A DNA stretch of 54,281 bases from Rathayibacter agropyri (GTDB lineage Bacteria; Actinomycetota; Actinomycetes; Actinomycetales; Microbacteriaceae). Below the pieces are notes generated by a model, which was not told where the DNA came from, made no database searches, and was given only the letters and a program-made list of their open reading frames with translations. Every line of letters begins with the position of its first letter. Positions within the stretch are counted from its first letter, which is position 1. The stretch covers positions 1-54,281 of the forward strand of contig NZ_JABRPL010000008.1 of NCBI RefSeq assembly GCF_013249015.1, written 5' to 3'. The translations under genes were made by a program, and so were the position numbers. Of this stretch, positions 40,386-47,649 are shown one piece after another.

Positions 40386-40430
40386 GGATGCCGCCCCTGC
40401 CCTGCAGAGCGCAGGGCAGGGGCGGCATCC
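40386..40430 (-). terminator. Perfect 20-bp hairpin after the 93-residue protein gene
   Basis: GGATGCCGCCCCTGCCCTGC (40386-40405) and its exact complement (40411-40430) enclose a 5-nt loop AGAGC. It begins 13 nt after the stop of the minus-strand gene at 40443 and separates it from the cupin-like gene. This is the strongest hairpin-loop terminator candidate in the window. Confidence 0.75.
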
Positions 40431-40442
40431 GACATGCGGGCG

Positions 40443-40724
40443 CTACTGGAATCCGCCGCCGCGATCCTCCGGGTCCTCGATCGGGTCGGAGTCGCTGGAG
40501 TCGATCGTGTAGGTCACGTGCACCGACTCGCCGACCTCCTTCGCGGCGACGGCAGTGTAGACGAGGTGCGTCTCTTGGCCGTCGACGGCGGCGTAGACGT
40601 CGACCTCCTTCTCGTACCCCCCGTCGGTGCTGACGCGGGTCTCGGTCTGGCCATCGAAGGGCCCGCCCTGGAAAAGGGCGAGATACGTCTCGCCCTCGGG
40701 GAGTTCGCGGATGTCGTTGCTCAT
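40443..40724 (-). CDS. Small acidic hypothetical protein
   Basis: This 93-residue protein is soluble, beta-rich and acidic: YLALFQGGPFDGQTETRV, a Tyr/Glu/Val middle (VDVYAAVDGQETHLVYTA) and a Ser/Asp/Pro tail ending GGGFQ. TAGGAC lies 6 nt before the ATG, compatible with a leaderless start. I recognise the type as a conserved actinobacterial hypothetical but know no function. Confidence 0.65.
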   Translation of the reverse strand: MSNDIRELPEGETYLALFQGGPFDGQTETRVSTDGGYEKEVDVYAAVDGQETHLVYTAVAAKEVGESVHVTYTIDSSDSDPIEDPEDRGGGFQ

Positions 40725-40843
40725 GTCCCAGTCCTACCACTCGCCGTGCGCCACCCGCGCGGCCTTGCCTTCCGTGCCGAAGCAGGGCACGAGGGCGGCG
40801 GATGGCTCCCCTCCTTGAGGGGCAAGACCGTAGGATGGCCCGG

Positions 40844-42289
40844 ATGACGATCGGACGCCGCCTCTTCCTCTCGGGAGCCGTCTCGGGAGCCGGTCTCGTT
40901 GTGCTTGCCGGGTGCACGCCGTCGCGTCCGGCGCCGTCGCGCTCGGTGACCAAGGCGCCCGTGCCCACGGTGAGTACCTCCGCGGTTCCGCCGGCTGCCG
41001 CCTTCGTCCGCACCAGTTGGGGCACTGATCCCTACGCGCTCGGCTCCGTTTCCTTCCTCCCCGTCGGCGCGACTCCCGAGCACCGCAGCGACCTCGGCGC
41101 GGCCGTGCTCGACCGCCTCTTCTTCGCGGGGGAGGCGACCGATACCGTATCCCCCGGCACGCTCCAGGGGGCGTGGAATTCTGGAGTGCGGGCGGCGATC
41201 GAGATCACCGCCGTTGCCGACCCAGGCGAGCGGATCGCGATCGTCGGCGCTGGGCTCGCCGGAGCCGTCGCCGCCCGGCGCCTGCTCGACGCGGGCTTCG
41301 ACGTGACCGTCGTGGAGGCGCGCGATCGTACCGGTGGCCGAATCGCCACGTCGAGACCCGACGGCTGGCCGATCGCGGTCGAGGGCGGAGCCTGGGCACT
41401 CACCGGCGCCGGCGCGGCCCTGCGCGAGAGCGTCGCCGACGCGGGAGTCGTCATGACAGCGCTCGACCTGTCGAGTCATCGCGCGACCGACACGGACGGC
41501 GACGTCCTCGACACCGGATCCACCGCGGCCGACGCCCTCGCCCGCGCGCTGAGGTGGGGAGCGGAGCAGCCAGAGGACCTGTCCCTCGCCGAGTCGTTCG
41601 CCGGCTCCGGTGCCCCCAACCCGGCCGAAGCCGACTCAGGCGACGCTGCGCGGGTCGCCGCCTTCCTCGCGGGTGGTGCCGCCCTGCGCACCGGTGCCGC
41701 GGCCGAAGAGCTCTCGTCCTGGTATGGCCTGGGCGATGCCTCCGCCGACGCCGTCGTGACCGAGGACGCGGACGATGCCTCCACCGCACTGCTCACCGAC
41801 GGGCTCGCGCGGCTGATCGACACGCTGCTGACAGACGTCGCGGTCTCGCTGCGCGTCGCGGTCAGCGGGATCGGCTACACGGAGACCGGAACAAGCATCC
41901 GACTGGGCACGGGGGAGTCCTTCGCGGCGGACCGTGTCCTGGTGACCGTGCCGATCGGCGTGCTGAAGACGGACGCGGTCGCGTTCGATCCGCCGCTGCC
42001 CTTTGCGCACCGCGCGGCGATCGCCGCACTCGGCTCGGGAGTTGTCGACACGCTCTGGCTGCGCTTCGACGCGCCCTTCTGGGACACCGCGGCTCCCGCC
42101 CGCTGGTCGCTCGTGGGCTCCGAGGCGGGAATTACCGAATGGCTGAACCTTGAGCCGTCCACGGGCGCGGCGGTTCTCGTCGGGTTGGTCGGCGCGGACC
42201 AGGCGCTATCGATACAGGAGCTGAGCGACGACGAGCTGCTTACCCTCGCGCGGGCGGCGCTGGAGCCGTTCGCCGTCGTCCCCGGCTGA
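40844..42289 (+). CDS. Flavin amine oxidase lipoprotein with circularly permuted order
   Basis: ATG 40844, 7 nt after TAGGAT, gives 481 residues. A twin-arginine-type lipoprotein signal comes first (RRLFLSG, lipobox LAGC with C24). Residues 54-121 (TSWGTDPYALGSVSFLPVGA ... RLFFAGEATD ... GTLQGAWNSGVRAA) are what normally forms the C-terminal end of monoamine/polyamine oxidases. Only then comes the normal N-terminal FAD fold (IAIVGAGLAGAVAARRL, 135-140; EARDRTGGR) and the substrate domain. The protein stops at LEPFAVVPG, exactly where the missing end would begin. All parts of the family are therefore present in permuted order. It probably oxidises amines outside the membrane. Its 3' end overlaps the convergent gene by 50 bp. 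Confidence 0.85.
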   Translation: MTIGRRLFLSGAVSGAGLVVLAGCTPSRPAPSRSVTKAPVPTVSTSAVPPAAAFVRTSWGTDPYALGSVSFLPVGATPEHRSDLGAAVLDRLFFAGEATDTVSPGTLQGAWNSGVRAAIEITAVADPGERIAIVGAGLAGAVAARRLLDAGFDVTVVEARDRTGGRIATSRPDGWPIAVEGGAWALTGAGAALRESVADAGVVMTALDLSSHRATDTDGDVLDTGSTAADALARALRWGAEQPEDLSLAESFAGSGAPNPAEADSGDAARVAAFLAGGAALRTGAAAEELSSWYGLGDASADAVVTEDADDASTALLTDGLARLIDTLLTDVAVSLRVAVSGIGYTETGTSIRLGTGESFAADRVLVTVPIGVLKTDAVAFDPPLPFAHRAAIAALGSGVVDTLWLRFDAPFWDTAAPARWSLVGSEAGITEWLNLEPSTGAAVLVGLVGADQALSIQELSDDELLTLARAALEPFAVVPG

Positions 42290-42959
42290 CCACTTCGCGC
42301 AGGCTCGCCAGCGGGCCGTGCCAGTCCGGCGAGGGCTCGGCGCGGAGCGGTCGCACGCGCCCGAGCGCGAGGACGAACGCCGCCATGCCCGAGATCAGAG
42401 TCAGCACGATCACGTCGTACAGCACGAACATCGCCGGACCGTCGACCTGCGCCGGGTCGAGGAAGAAATACGGGTACCAGCCGATGAGGGCGCCCCGCGC
42501 CAGGGTGATGACGCCCCAGACAATCGGGAAGCCCAACACGGTGAGGGCTGCACGCCAGGAGACGGGACGCCGACCCGGCCCGAGGATCCAATCGAGGATC
42601 GCGGCGCTCGGGATGATGAAGTGCAGCAGTGCGCTCGACCAGGGCACATCCACGCGGATACCGCGGGCGTTCGACTCGACCGCGATGAGCGCGAAGACGA
42701 TTCCCGAGACGACCATGTAGGTGATGACCAGTGCCCGCGCGGTGCTGAGCCAGCGCGGCTCCCGCTCGCGCGCCAGGGTGAGCAACCCCGAGAGGCCGAG
42801 CACGATGACCCCGGCCATGTTCGACTGGGTCGTGAAGTAGGCGAAGAAGTTGTCGATCTGGAACGCCCGGAAGCCGAGCGTGTAGAAGAAGTCGCCGACG
42901 AGTCCGACCGCGCCGAGGCCGGCGAGGGTCAGGCGGAGGACCGCGAACGCCTTCCGCAC
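42240..42959 (-). CDS. Pr6Pr family membrane protein
   Basis: This 239-residue protein has six predicted membrane segments and the pattern of the Pr6Pr family: FQIDNFFAYFTTQSNMAGV near helix 2, HFIIPSAAILDWI with the conserved His/Pro, and YPYFFLDP. The C-terminal 35 residues are Arg/Pro-rich and cytosolic. It starts at GTG 42959 with CGGAGCGGG upstream. The last 50 bp overlap the 3' end of the amine oxidase on the other strand. Role unknown; the family is predicted to be transporters or sensors. Confidence 0.8.
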   Translation of the reverse strand: MRKAFAVLRLTLAGLGAVGLVGDFFYTLGFRAFQIDNFFAYFTTQSNMAGVIVLGLSGLLTLAREREPRWLSTARALVITYMVVSGIVFALIAVESNARGIRVDVPWSSALLHFIIPSAAILDWILGPGRRPVSWRAALTVLGFPIVWGVITLARGALIGWYPYFFLDPAQVDGPAMFVLYDVIVLTLISGMAAFVLALGRVRPLRAEPSPDWHGPLASLREVVSRGRRRTAPAPPARG

Positions 42960-43161
42960 ACCCGCTCCGTTCCGTCATCGCCGGGCCCGGAGGGCCGAAC
43001 TTCCGTGCGATTCTACGGTCGCCACGCTCTAAGTCCCCCGAGTAGGGCTCCCCCTGGCGGGGGAGACGGCGCGGGTGGCTCTGGATAACGAGGGAAGCGG
43101 CGCGGTCGGCTCCCTCTGGTGGGGGAAGCGGCGCGGGGGATGCTCGCCCTAGCGTCGAGGC

Positions 43162-43434
43162 ATGACGAGGGCGCGGGACGGGGAGGGAGCGGGCCGGACT
43201 TCCGACGAGGAAGCGGCGCGCGGGCGTAGTGGGGCCAGGGGAAGGCTCCACCTCGTCGCCGGGATGCTCGTTGGTGGGAACTGGGCCTGGTTCTTCGTGC
43301 CAGGGATCGTGCTCCTCCTGACGGCGGATACCACCGGCGCGACAGCCGAGGGGGAGGGGGCCGGGCGATTGCTGCTGGTGAGGGGCGACCGACGCTCTGT
43401 GCCCGGGCGACGGGTGAGGACACGGTTTAGCTAG
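43162..43434 (+). CDS. Small single-span hypothetical protein
   Basis: This 90-residue frame has a polar Arg/Gly-rich N-terminus, one hydrophobic segment (LHLVAGMLVGGNWAWFFVPG continuing to about residue 53) and a basic tail. ATG 43162 lies 6 nt after TAGCGT, and the CTAGCGTCGAGG stretch is nearly identical to the promoter/start of the SDR at 3661, which supports expression. It ends 10 nt before the DUF4184 gene starts. Family unknown; moderate doubt that it is a gene. Confidence 0.45.
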   Translation: MTRARDGEGAGRTSDEEAARGRSGARGRLHLVAGMLVGGNWAWFFVPGIVLLLTADTTGATAEGEGAGRLLLVRGDRRSVPGRRVRTRFS

Positions 43435-43444
43435 CGTGCCTGTC

Positions 43445-44209
43445 GTGCCCTTCACACCGAGCCATGCCGTCGTCGCGCTCGCGTTCTCGAACGGGCGGAT
43501 CCCTGCTGCCGCTGTCGCCATCGGCGCGATGGTGCCGGACGTCGGGCTCTATCTCCCCCTGGGAGCCGCAAACGTGTCGACGCACTCGCTCCTTGACGTC
43601 GTCACCGGTGATCTCCTGCTGGGCCTGCTCGTCCTCATTCTCTGGAGTTCACTCGTCGCTCCGGCGTGGCGCGACCTCGCGCCCGCCCGCGTCCGCTCCC
43701 GGTTCCGCCCGCGGTGCCCTCCACCGAGCGGCATGCGCGCCCGGATGCGGCTGGCCGTCCTCGCCGCCGTGGGCATTGTGATCGGGGCGGCGAGTCACGT
43801 GCTGGGGGACGGATTCACCCGTCGGGGCGGCCTCTTCGTCTCGGCCGTGCCGATGCTGCGGCAGCAGCTCGGGCCGTTCGTTGGCTACGAGTGGGCTGAG
43901 TGCGGCGGCGACATGCTCGGGCTGCTCGGCCTCGGGATCGGCGCGACGGCCTGGTACGTCGGCCGCCGACCTCAGCCGCTCGAGCCGGATGGACGCCAGC
44001 CGGCGCGGGTCGTTGCCGGGGCGGTGGTGCTCGCTGCCGCGGTCGTCCCCGCAGGGATCATGCTCGCCGGGGCCGACGTCGATCCGTTCGGGAGTGCGTG
44101 CCGCTCGCTCGCGGTGCGAGCCGCGGTCCTCGTCCTGTCGGGTGCGGGAGGCGCGGTCGTCGCTGTCGCCGCGCTGTGGCGGCTGACGGTCCGTCAGCCC
44201 TCGGCCTGA
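43445..44209 (+). CDS. DUF4184 family membrane protein
   Basis: GTG 43445, 7 nt after TAGCGT (43432-43437), gives 254 residues starting VPFTPSHAVVALAF, the family's M-P-F-T-x-S-H opening. It has about six membrane segments, GAMVPDVGLYLPL, a HSLLDVV helix and an internal R-L-A-V-L-A helix before ASHVLGDGFT. Family members carry conserved His/Asp near the membrane and resemble metal-dependent membrane hydrolases; this link is weak. An in-frame GTG at 43436 is less likely because it overlaps the -10 box. Confidence 0.8.
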   Translation: MPFTPSHAVVALAFSNGRIPAAAVAIGAMVPDVGLYLPLGAANVSTHSLLDVVTGDLLLGLLVLILWSSLVAPAWRDLAPARVRSRFRPRCPPPSGMRARMRLAVLAAVGIVIGAASHVLGDGFTRRGGLFVSAVPMLRQQLGPFVGYEWAECGGDMLGLLGLGIGATAWYVGRRPQPLEPDGRQPARVVAGAVVLAAAVVPAGIMLAGADVDPFGSACRSLAVRAAVLVLSGAGGAVVAVAALWRLTVRQPSA

Positions 44210-44438
44210 GTCGCGAGCGGCATTAGCATCCCCGCTCGGTGGAGGACAAGCATCCGTCGCGAGGTGGATGTGTCGATGCGCAGTCCCCCGATAACGTCGG
44301 ACACGGCCCGTTGGGGCGGGCCGCCTTCGGGGGAAGGCACAAGGGGAAACCGGGGGCTCGCGGCACATGCCGCGGGCCCTCTACCCGTTCCGGGGGCCGC
44401 GCACCTCCGGCCCCGCACTGCTGCGCACTGCCGTCGAG
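44210..44438. other. Gene-free stretch downstream of DUF4184
   Basis: Together with 44487-44525 and 44566-44584 this makes up the 375-bp convergent interval before the KimA-like gene. I see no supported gene here. The notable content is the two palindromes listed separately and a small GCGGCA-TGCCGC dyad near 44361-44377. Confidence 0.5.
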
Positions 44439-44486
44439 TAGCCAAAAGTTGTCGCACTCGGCGCCGAGTGCGACAACTTTTGGCTA
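44439..44486. repeat. Perfect 48-bp palindrome, family B
   Basis: Two 24-bp arms meet without a spacer; the left arm starts TAGCCAAAAGTTGTCGCACT and ends CGGC. It shares AAGTTGTCGCACTCG with the next palindrome 40 bp away. It lies between convergent DUF4184 and KimA-like genes. Confidence 0.85.
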
Positions 44487-44525
44487 TTCGCGGGAGCGTG
44501 CGGACGACGGCGTCTTGCGAGTGTT

Positions 44526-44565
44526 CACAAGTTGTCGCACTCGAACTCGAGTGCGACAACTTGTG
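44526..44565. repeat. Perfect 40-bp palindrome, family B
   Basis: CACAAGTTGTCGCACTCGA (44526-44544) and its exact complement (44547-44565) flank AC. It begins 40 bp after the previous palindrome and ends 20 bp before the KimA-like stop, so it probably terminates that transcript. Confidence 0.85.
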
Positions 44566-44584
44566 GAGTGTCGCGCGCGGGGCG

Positions 44585-46726
44585 TTAGCGGCGCTTCGAG
44601 CGGGCGCGGGCAGCGGACGACGGCCGCTGCACGCCGATGCGCGGGGCGCCCTCGCCGGCCGCACCCTGCGGGAGGGACGACGCGGGCGGGATCGGCCGAC
44701 GCGTCACCGGTCGTACCGGCTCGCCGCGGCGGGTCTGCCCCGGGATCGGGCGCGAGCGACGTCCGTAGATCAGCTCGGAGGAGTCGAGCAGCCACGGCAC
44801 TAGCGCCACGGTCACGCCGTGCAGCAACAGCAACTTCTGGCGAATCCGGCGGGACTTGTGGTTGTGCAGGAACGCCTCCCACCAGTGCCCGACGATGTAC
44901 TGCGGCATGTACACCGTGGTGATCTCCGAGCCGTGTTCGAGCCGGTGCGCCTTGATGTACTTGATCAGCGGGTACGAGATGTCGCGGTACGGCGAGGCGA
45001 CGCAGCGCAGCGGGACCTGGATGTCCATCCGTTCCCAGTCGGCCTTGAGTTGCGCGGTCTGGGCGTCATCGATGGAGGAGTGCACCGCCTCCAGAGTCTC
45101 GTGCCGCGCGGCGATGGCGTAATCGAGCGCCTTCAGAGTCGGCTTGTTCATCCGGCCTACGAGCACGATCGCGTGGTCGCCGTTGGCGCCGAAGGTCGTG
45201 GTCGGGTCGACCTCGATCTCTTTCTCGACGTCGCGGTAGTAGCGGTACACGCCGGCCATCAGGAAGCCCAGGATCGGCATGACGAGGTAGACGAGCCAGG
45301 CGCCGTGGGTGAACTTGGTGATCGTGACGACGACGAGGACCGCGAAGGTCAGTGTTGCTCCGAACAGGTTGATCGCAAGGCTCGTCGAGACGGTCCGCGA
45401 CCCCTCGCCGGAGCGAATCATCCGCACCCAGTGCTTCACCATGCCCGACTGCCCGAGGGTGAACGACACGAAGACGCCGATGATGTACAGCTGCACAAGG
45501 CTCGTCAGCGAGGCCTGGTAGACGAGCAAGATGAGTGCGGCGACGAGCGCCAGGATGATCACTCCGTTGGAGTAGATCAGGCGGTCGCCGCGGGTGTTCA
45601 GCGACTTGGGTGCGTAGCCGTCGCGGGCGAGCACTGAGCCCAGCAGTGGGAAGCCATTGAAGGCGGTGTTCGCCGCCAGGAGTAGGACGGCGGCGGTCGC
45701 GGCCTGGATGATGAAGAACAGGACTGTGTTGTTGCCGAAGGTCGCCGCGGCGACCTGGGCGATGACGGAGCGCTGCGGTGTGGTGGCGCAGTCGGTGAAT
45801 CCGACGAGGTGGCAGGCGTTCTCGGCGTAGTGCACGTTCGAGAGCAGAGCGAGCGCGGTGAGTCCGATGAAGAGGGTGATCGCGATCACGCCCATCGCGA
45901 CGAGGGTGCGCTGTGCGTTCTTGACCTTGGGTGCGCGGAAGGCGGGGACGCCGTTGGAGATGGCCTCGACTCCGGTGAGCGCCGCGCAGCCGCTGGCGAA
46001 GGAGCGCAGCAGGAGGAGCACGACGGCCGCCTGGGTGAGCTGCTCGCCCTGCACGGTGAAGCCCGCCGACTCCGCGACCGGCGTGTCGCCGACAGCGGTC
46101 CGGACCAGGCCGACGACAACCATGACGGCAACGCTCGCGACGAAGAGGTAGGTCGGCACGGCGAACGCGCGACTCGACTCCGAGACACCGCGGAGGTTGA
46201 CCGCCGCGAGGAGCACGACGAAGAAGATGGCCAGCTCGACGCGCAGCGGAGCCAGCTCGGGCACGGCCGAAATGATGTTGTCGACGCCCGACGCCACCGA
46301 GACCGCGACTGTCAGAACGTAATCGACGAGCAGCGCGGACGCGACCGTGAGGCCGGCCGTCTCGCCGATGTTGGTGCGCGCGACCTCGTAGTCGCCGCCT
46401 CCCGAGGGGTAGGCCCGGATCAACTGCCGGTAGCTGAGCACCACGACGACGAGCAGGACGACGACGCAGGCCGCGACCCAGGGCGCGAACGTGAGGAAGG
46501 AGAGCCCGCCCAGCAGCAGGATCATCAGCAGTTCCTGGGGCGCATAGGCCACAGAGGAGAGCGGGTCGCTCGCGAAGATGGGGAGCGCCAACCGCTTCTG
46601 AAGGAGTTGACCCTCGAGCTTGTCGCTCGGCAGCGGCTCCCCGATGAAGAAGTGCTTCGCGGTGCGCAGCTCGGTCGCGTCGGTCGGCGATCCGTCCGCG
46701 CCGGTCGGGGGACCCTCGTGTGTCAC
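44585..46726 (-). CDS. APC-superfamily permease, KimA-like potassium transporter
   Basis: This protein of about 713 residues has roughly twelve membrane helices of the LeuT/APC fold. After helix 12 (near KFTHGAWLVYLVMPILGFL) a cytosolic domain of about 150 residues contains HAIVLVGRMNKPTLKALDYA, the USP-like part of KimA-type K+/H+ symporters. A basic Pro/Arg/Ser tail of about 70 residues follows. The front FASDPLSSVAYAPQELLMIL and YPSGGGDYEVA match that family. GTG 46726, 8 nt after TAGTGT, is preferred; a start at 46762 is possible. In Firmicutes KimA is controlled by c-di-AMP; I see no ydaO-type riboswitch in the leader here. Confidence 0.85.
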   Translation of the reverse strand: MTHEGPPTGADGSPTDATELRTAKHFFIGEPLPSDKLEGQLLQKRLALPIFASDPLSSVAYAPQELLMILLLGGLSFLTFAPWVAACVVVLLVVVVLSYRQLIRAYPSGGGDYEVARTNIGETAGLTVASALLVDYVLTVAVSVASGVDNIISAVPELAPLRVELAIFFVVLLAAVNLRGVSESSRAFAVPTYLFVASVAVMVVVGLVRTAVGDTPVAESAGFTVQGEQLTQAAVVLLLLRSFASGCAALTGVEAISNGVPAFRAPKVKNAQRTLVAMGVIAITLFIGLTALALLSNVHYAENACHLVGFTDCATTPQRSVIAQVAAATFGNNTVLFFIIQAATAAVLLLAANTAFNGFPLLGSVLARDGYAPKSLNTRGDRLIYSNGVIILALVAALILLVYQASLTSLVQLYIIGVFVSFTLGQSGMVKHWVRMIRSGEGSRTVSTSLAINLFGATLTFAVLVVVTITKFTHGAWLVYLVMPILGFLMAGVYRYYRDVEKEIEVDPTTTFGANGDHAIVLVGRMNKPTLKALDYAIAARHETLEAVHSSIDDAQTAQLKADWERMDIQVPLRCVASPYRDISYPLIKYIKAHRLEHGSEITTVYMPQYIVGHWWEAFLHNHKSRRIRQKLLLLHGVTVALVPWLLDSSELIYGRRSRPIPGQTRRGEPVRPVTRRPIPPASSLPQGAAGEGAPRIGVQRPSSAARARSKRR

Positions 46727-46848
46727 GTGCGACGACACTACTCCGTGCAGGAGGGCAGTCAAGAAGGCCGAGAGTGCGCCGAGCGGGGGCTGATCCCGCG
46801 CTGTGACCGGGAGTTTTCCCGGCGGGTCCGTGGTGCCGGCTCTGAGGC

Positions 46849-47334
46849 TTAGACCGCGGGTTCGGTGGGCGGCTGCATGGCGGCTCCGACGAGGCGCGTG
46901 AGGCTGTCGCGCAGTGCCGTCACCTCGTCGAGGGGGAGATCGAGGCGCTCGAGGATCTGTGGAGGGACCTGCAACGCCTGCTCACGCAGTGCGGCTCCGG
47001 AGGCGGTGAGGGCGACATCGAGGCGGCGTTCGTCGCCGGAGCTCCGGGCGCGGGTCACGTGGCCGCCCGCCTCCAAACGTTTGACCAGGGGACTGAGGGT
47101 CGCTGGCTCGAGGCGCAGGGCGATGCTGAGGTCGGCCAGCGAGCGCGGACTGTGCTCCCAGAGCGCCAGCATCACGAGGTACTGCGGATGCGTGAGGCCG
47201 AGCGGCTCGAGCACCGGGCGGTAGAGGCCGATGACGGTGCGCGCTGCGACCGCGAGCGAGAAGCAAACCTGGTTCTGCAGGGCGAGCGGGTCGGCGTCGG
47301 CGGGTGTGGCGGCAGTGGGCGCGGCGGGATCCAC
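46849..47334 (-). CDS. ohrR: MarR family regulator, OhrR-type peroxide sensor
   Basis: GTG 47334 with GAGAGGAAG upstream gives 161 residues. The N-terminal block LQNQVCFSLAVAARTV, IGLYRPVLEPLGLTHPQYLV and MLALWE is that of OhrR, with the redox-active Cys at 24. The winged helix follows at about 70-120 (PATLSPLVKRLE, RSSGDERRLDVALT). OhrR represses an organic hydroperoxide reductase until its Cys is oxidised. No ohr gene is adjacent; the divergent partner is a small zinc-ribbon-like protein. A perfect dyad between them is the likely operator. Confidence 0.87.
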   Translation of the reverse strand: MDPAAPTAATPADADPLALQNQVCFSLAVAARTVIGLYRPVLEPLGLTHPQYLVMLALWEHSPRSLADLSIALRLEPATLSPLVKRLEAGGHVTRARSSGDERRLDVALTASGAALREQALQVPPQILERLDLPLDEVTALRDSLTRLVGAAMQPPTEPAV

Positions 47335-47362
47335 AGCGGCTTCCTCTCCTCGTGGGCTGATG

Positions 47363-47376
47363 CTTAGTACACTAAG
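47363..47376. promoter_or_regulatory. Perfect dyad CTTAGT-AC-ACTAAG, likely OhrR operator
   Basis: The 14-bp palindrome lies between the divergent regulator and the 70-residue protein gene. It covers the -10 box TACACT (47368-47373) of the rightward gene, whose ATG is 6 nt further, and TAGTGT on the other strand. One bound dimer would silence both genes. Confidence 0.65.
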
Positions 47377-47379
47377 GAT

Positions 47380-47592
47380 ATGACGCGGAAGAAGACCGGC
47401 TCCCTCTATCAGCGCTTCAACGCGCGGCTTTTCCCCTGGATCGGCCCGCCGCCGCTGGGCCCTTACGATCAGCCCGAGCAGGAGGCGCCCGCCGGTCAGG
47501 CCTGCCCGCTCTGTGGACAGCCAATGTCCGAGCACGTCATCGACCGCTCCGGTCCGCGCACCCAGCTGTACTGCCCGAGCGACGCCTCCTGA
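47380..47592 (+). CDS. Small zinc-ribbon-like protein under OhrR-type control
   Basis: This 70-residue protein starts at ATG 47380 directly after the operator/-10 box, so its message is probably leaderless. A basic N-terminus (MTRKKTGSLYQRFNARLFPW) and Pro-rich linker lead to CPLCGQPMSEHVIDR and a C-terminal Cys, a C-x2-C-x5-H ... C pattern that could bind zinc or react with peroxides. It is soluble. The family is not named to my knowledge. The shared operator implies a response to peroxide stress. Confidence 0.7.
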   Translation: MTRKKTGSLYQRFNARLFPWIGPPPLGPYDQPEQEAPAGQACPLCGQPMSEHVIDRSGPRTQLYCPSDAS

Positions 47593-47649
47593 GTTGCACG
47601 ACCCCATTTGGGGGTCAGGACTTTCGGCGTCGCGGGACGATGATGAAGC

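Noticed and set aside
41875-43521. 548-codon open frame on the minus strand
   Set aside because: It runs through an intergenic region and in shifted register over the Pr6Pr and amine oxidase genes; composition is Arg/Pro/Ser-rich.
44239-44922. 227-codon plus-strand frame across the two palindromes
   Set aside because: It is created by the palindromes and the antisense of the permease tail; no ribosome site.
46727-46848. c-di-AMP (ydaO-type) riboswitch before the KimA-like gene
   Set aside because: The leader is short and lacks the conserved motif blocks; the probable start is leaderless.
45809-46852. 347-codon plus-strand frame
   Set aside because: It is antisense to the KimA-like permease and consists of charged low-complexity sequence.
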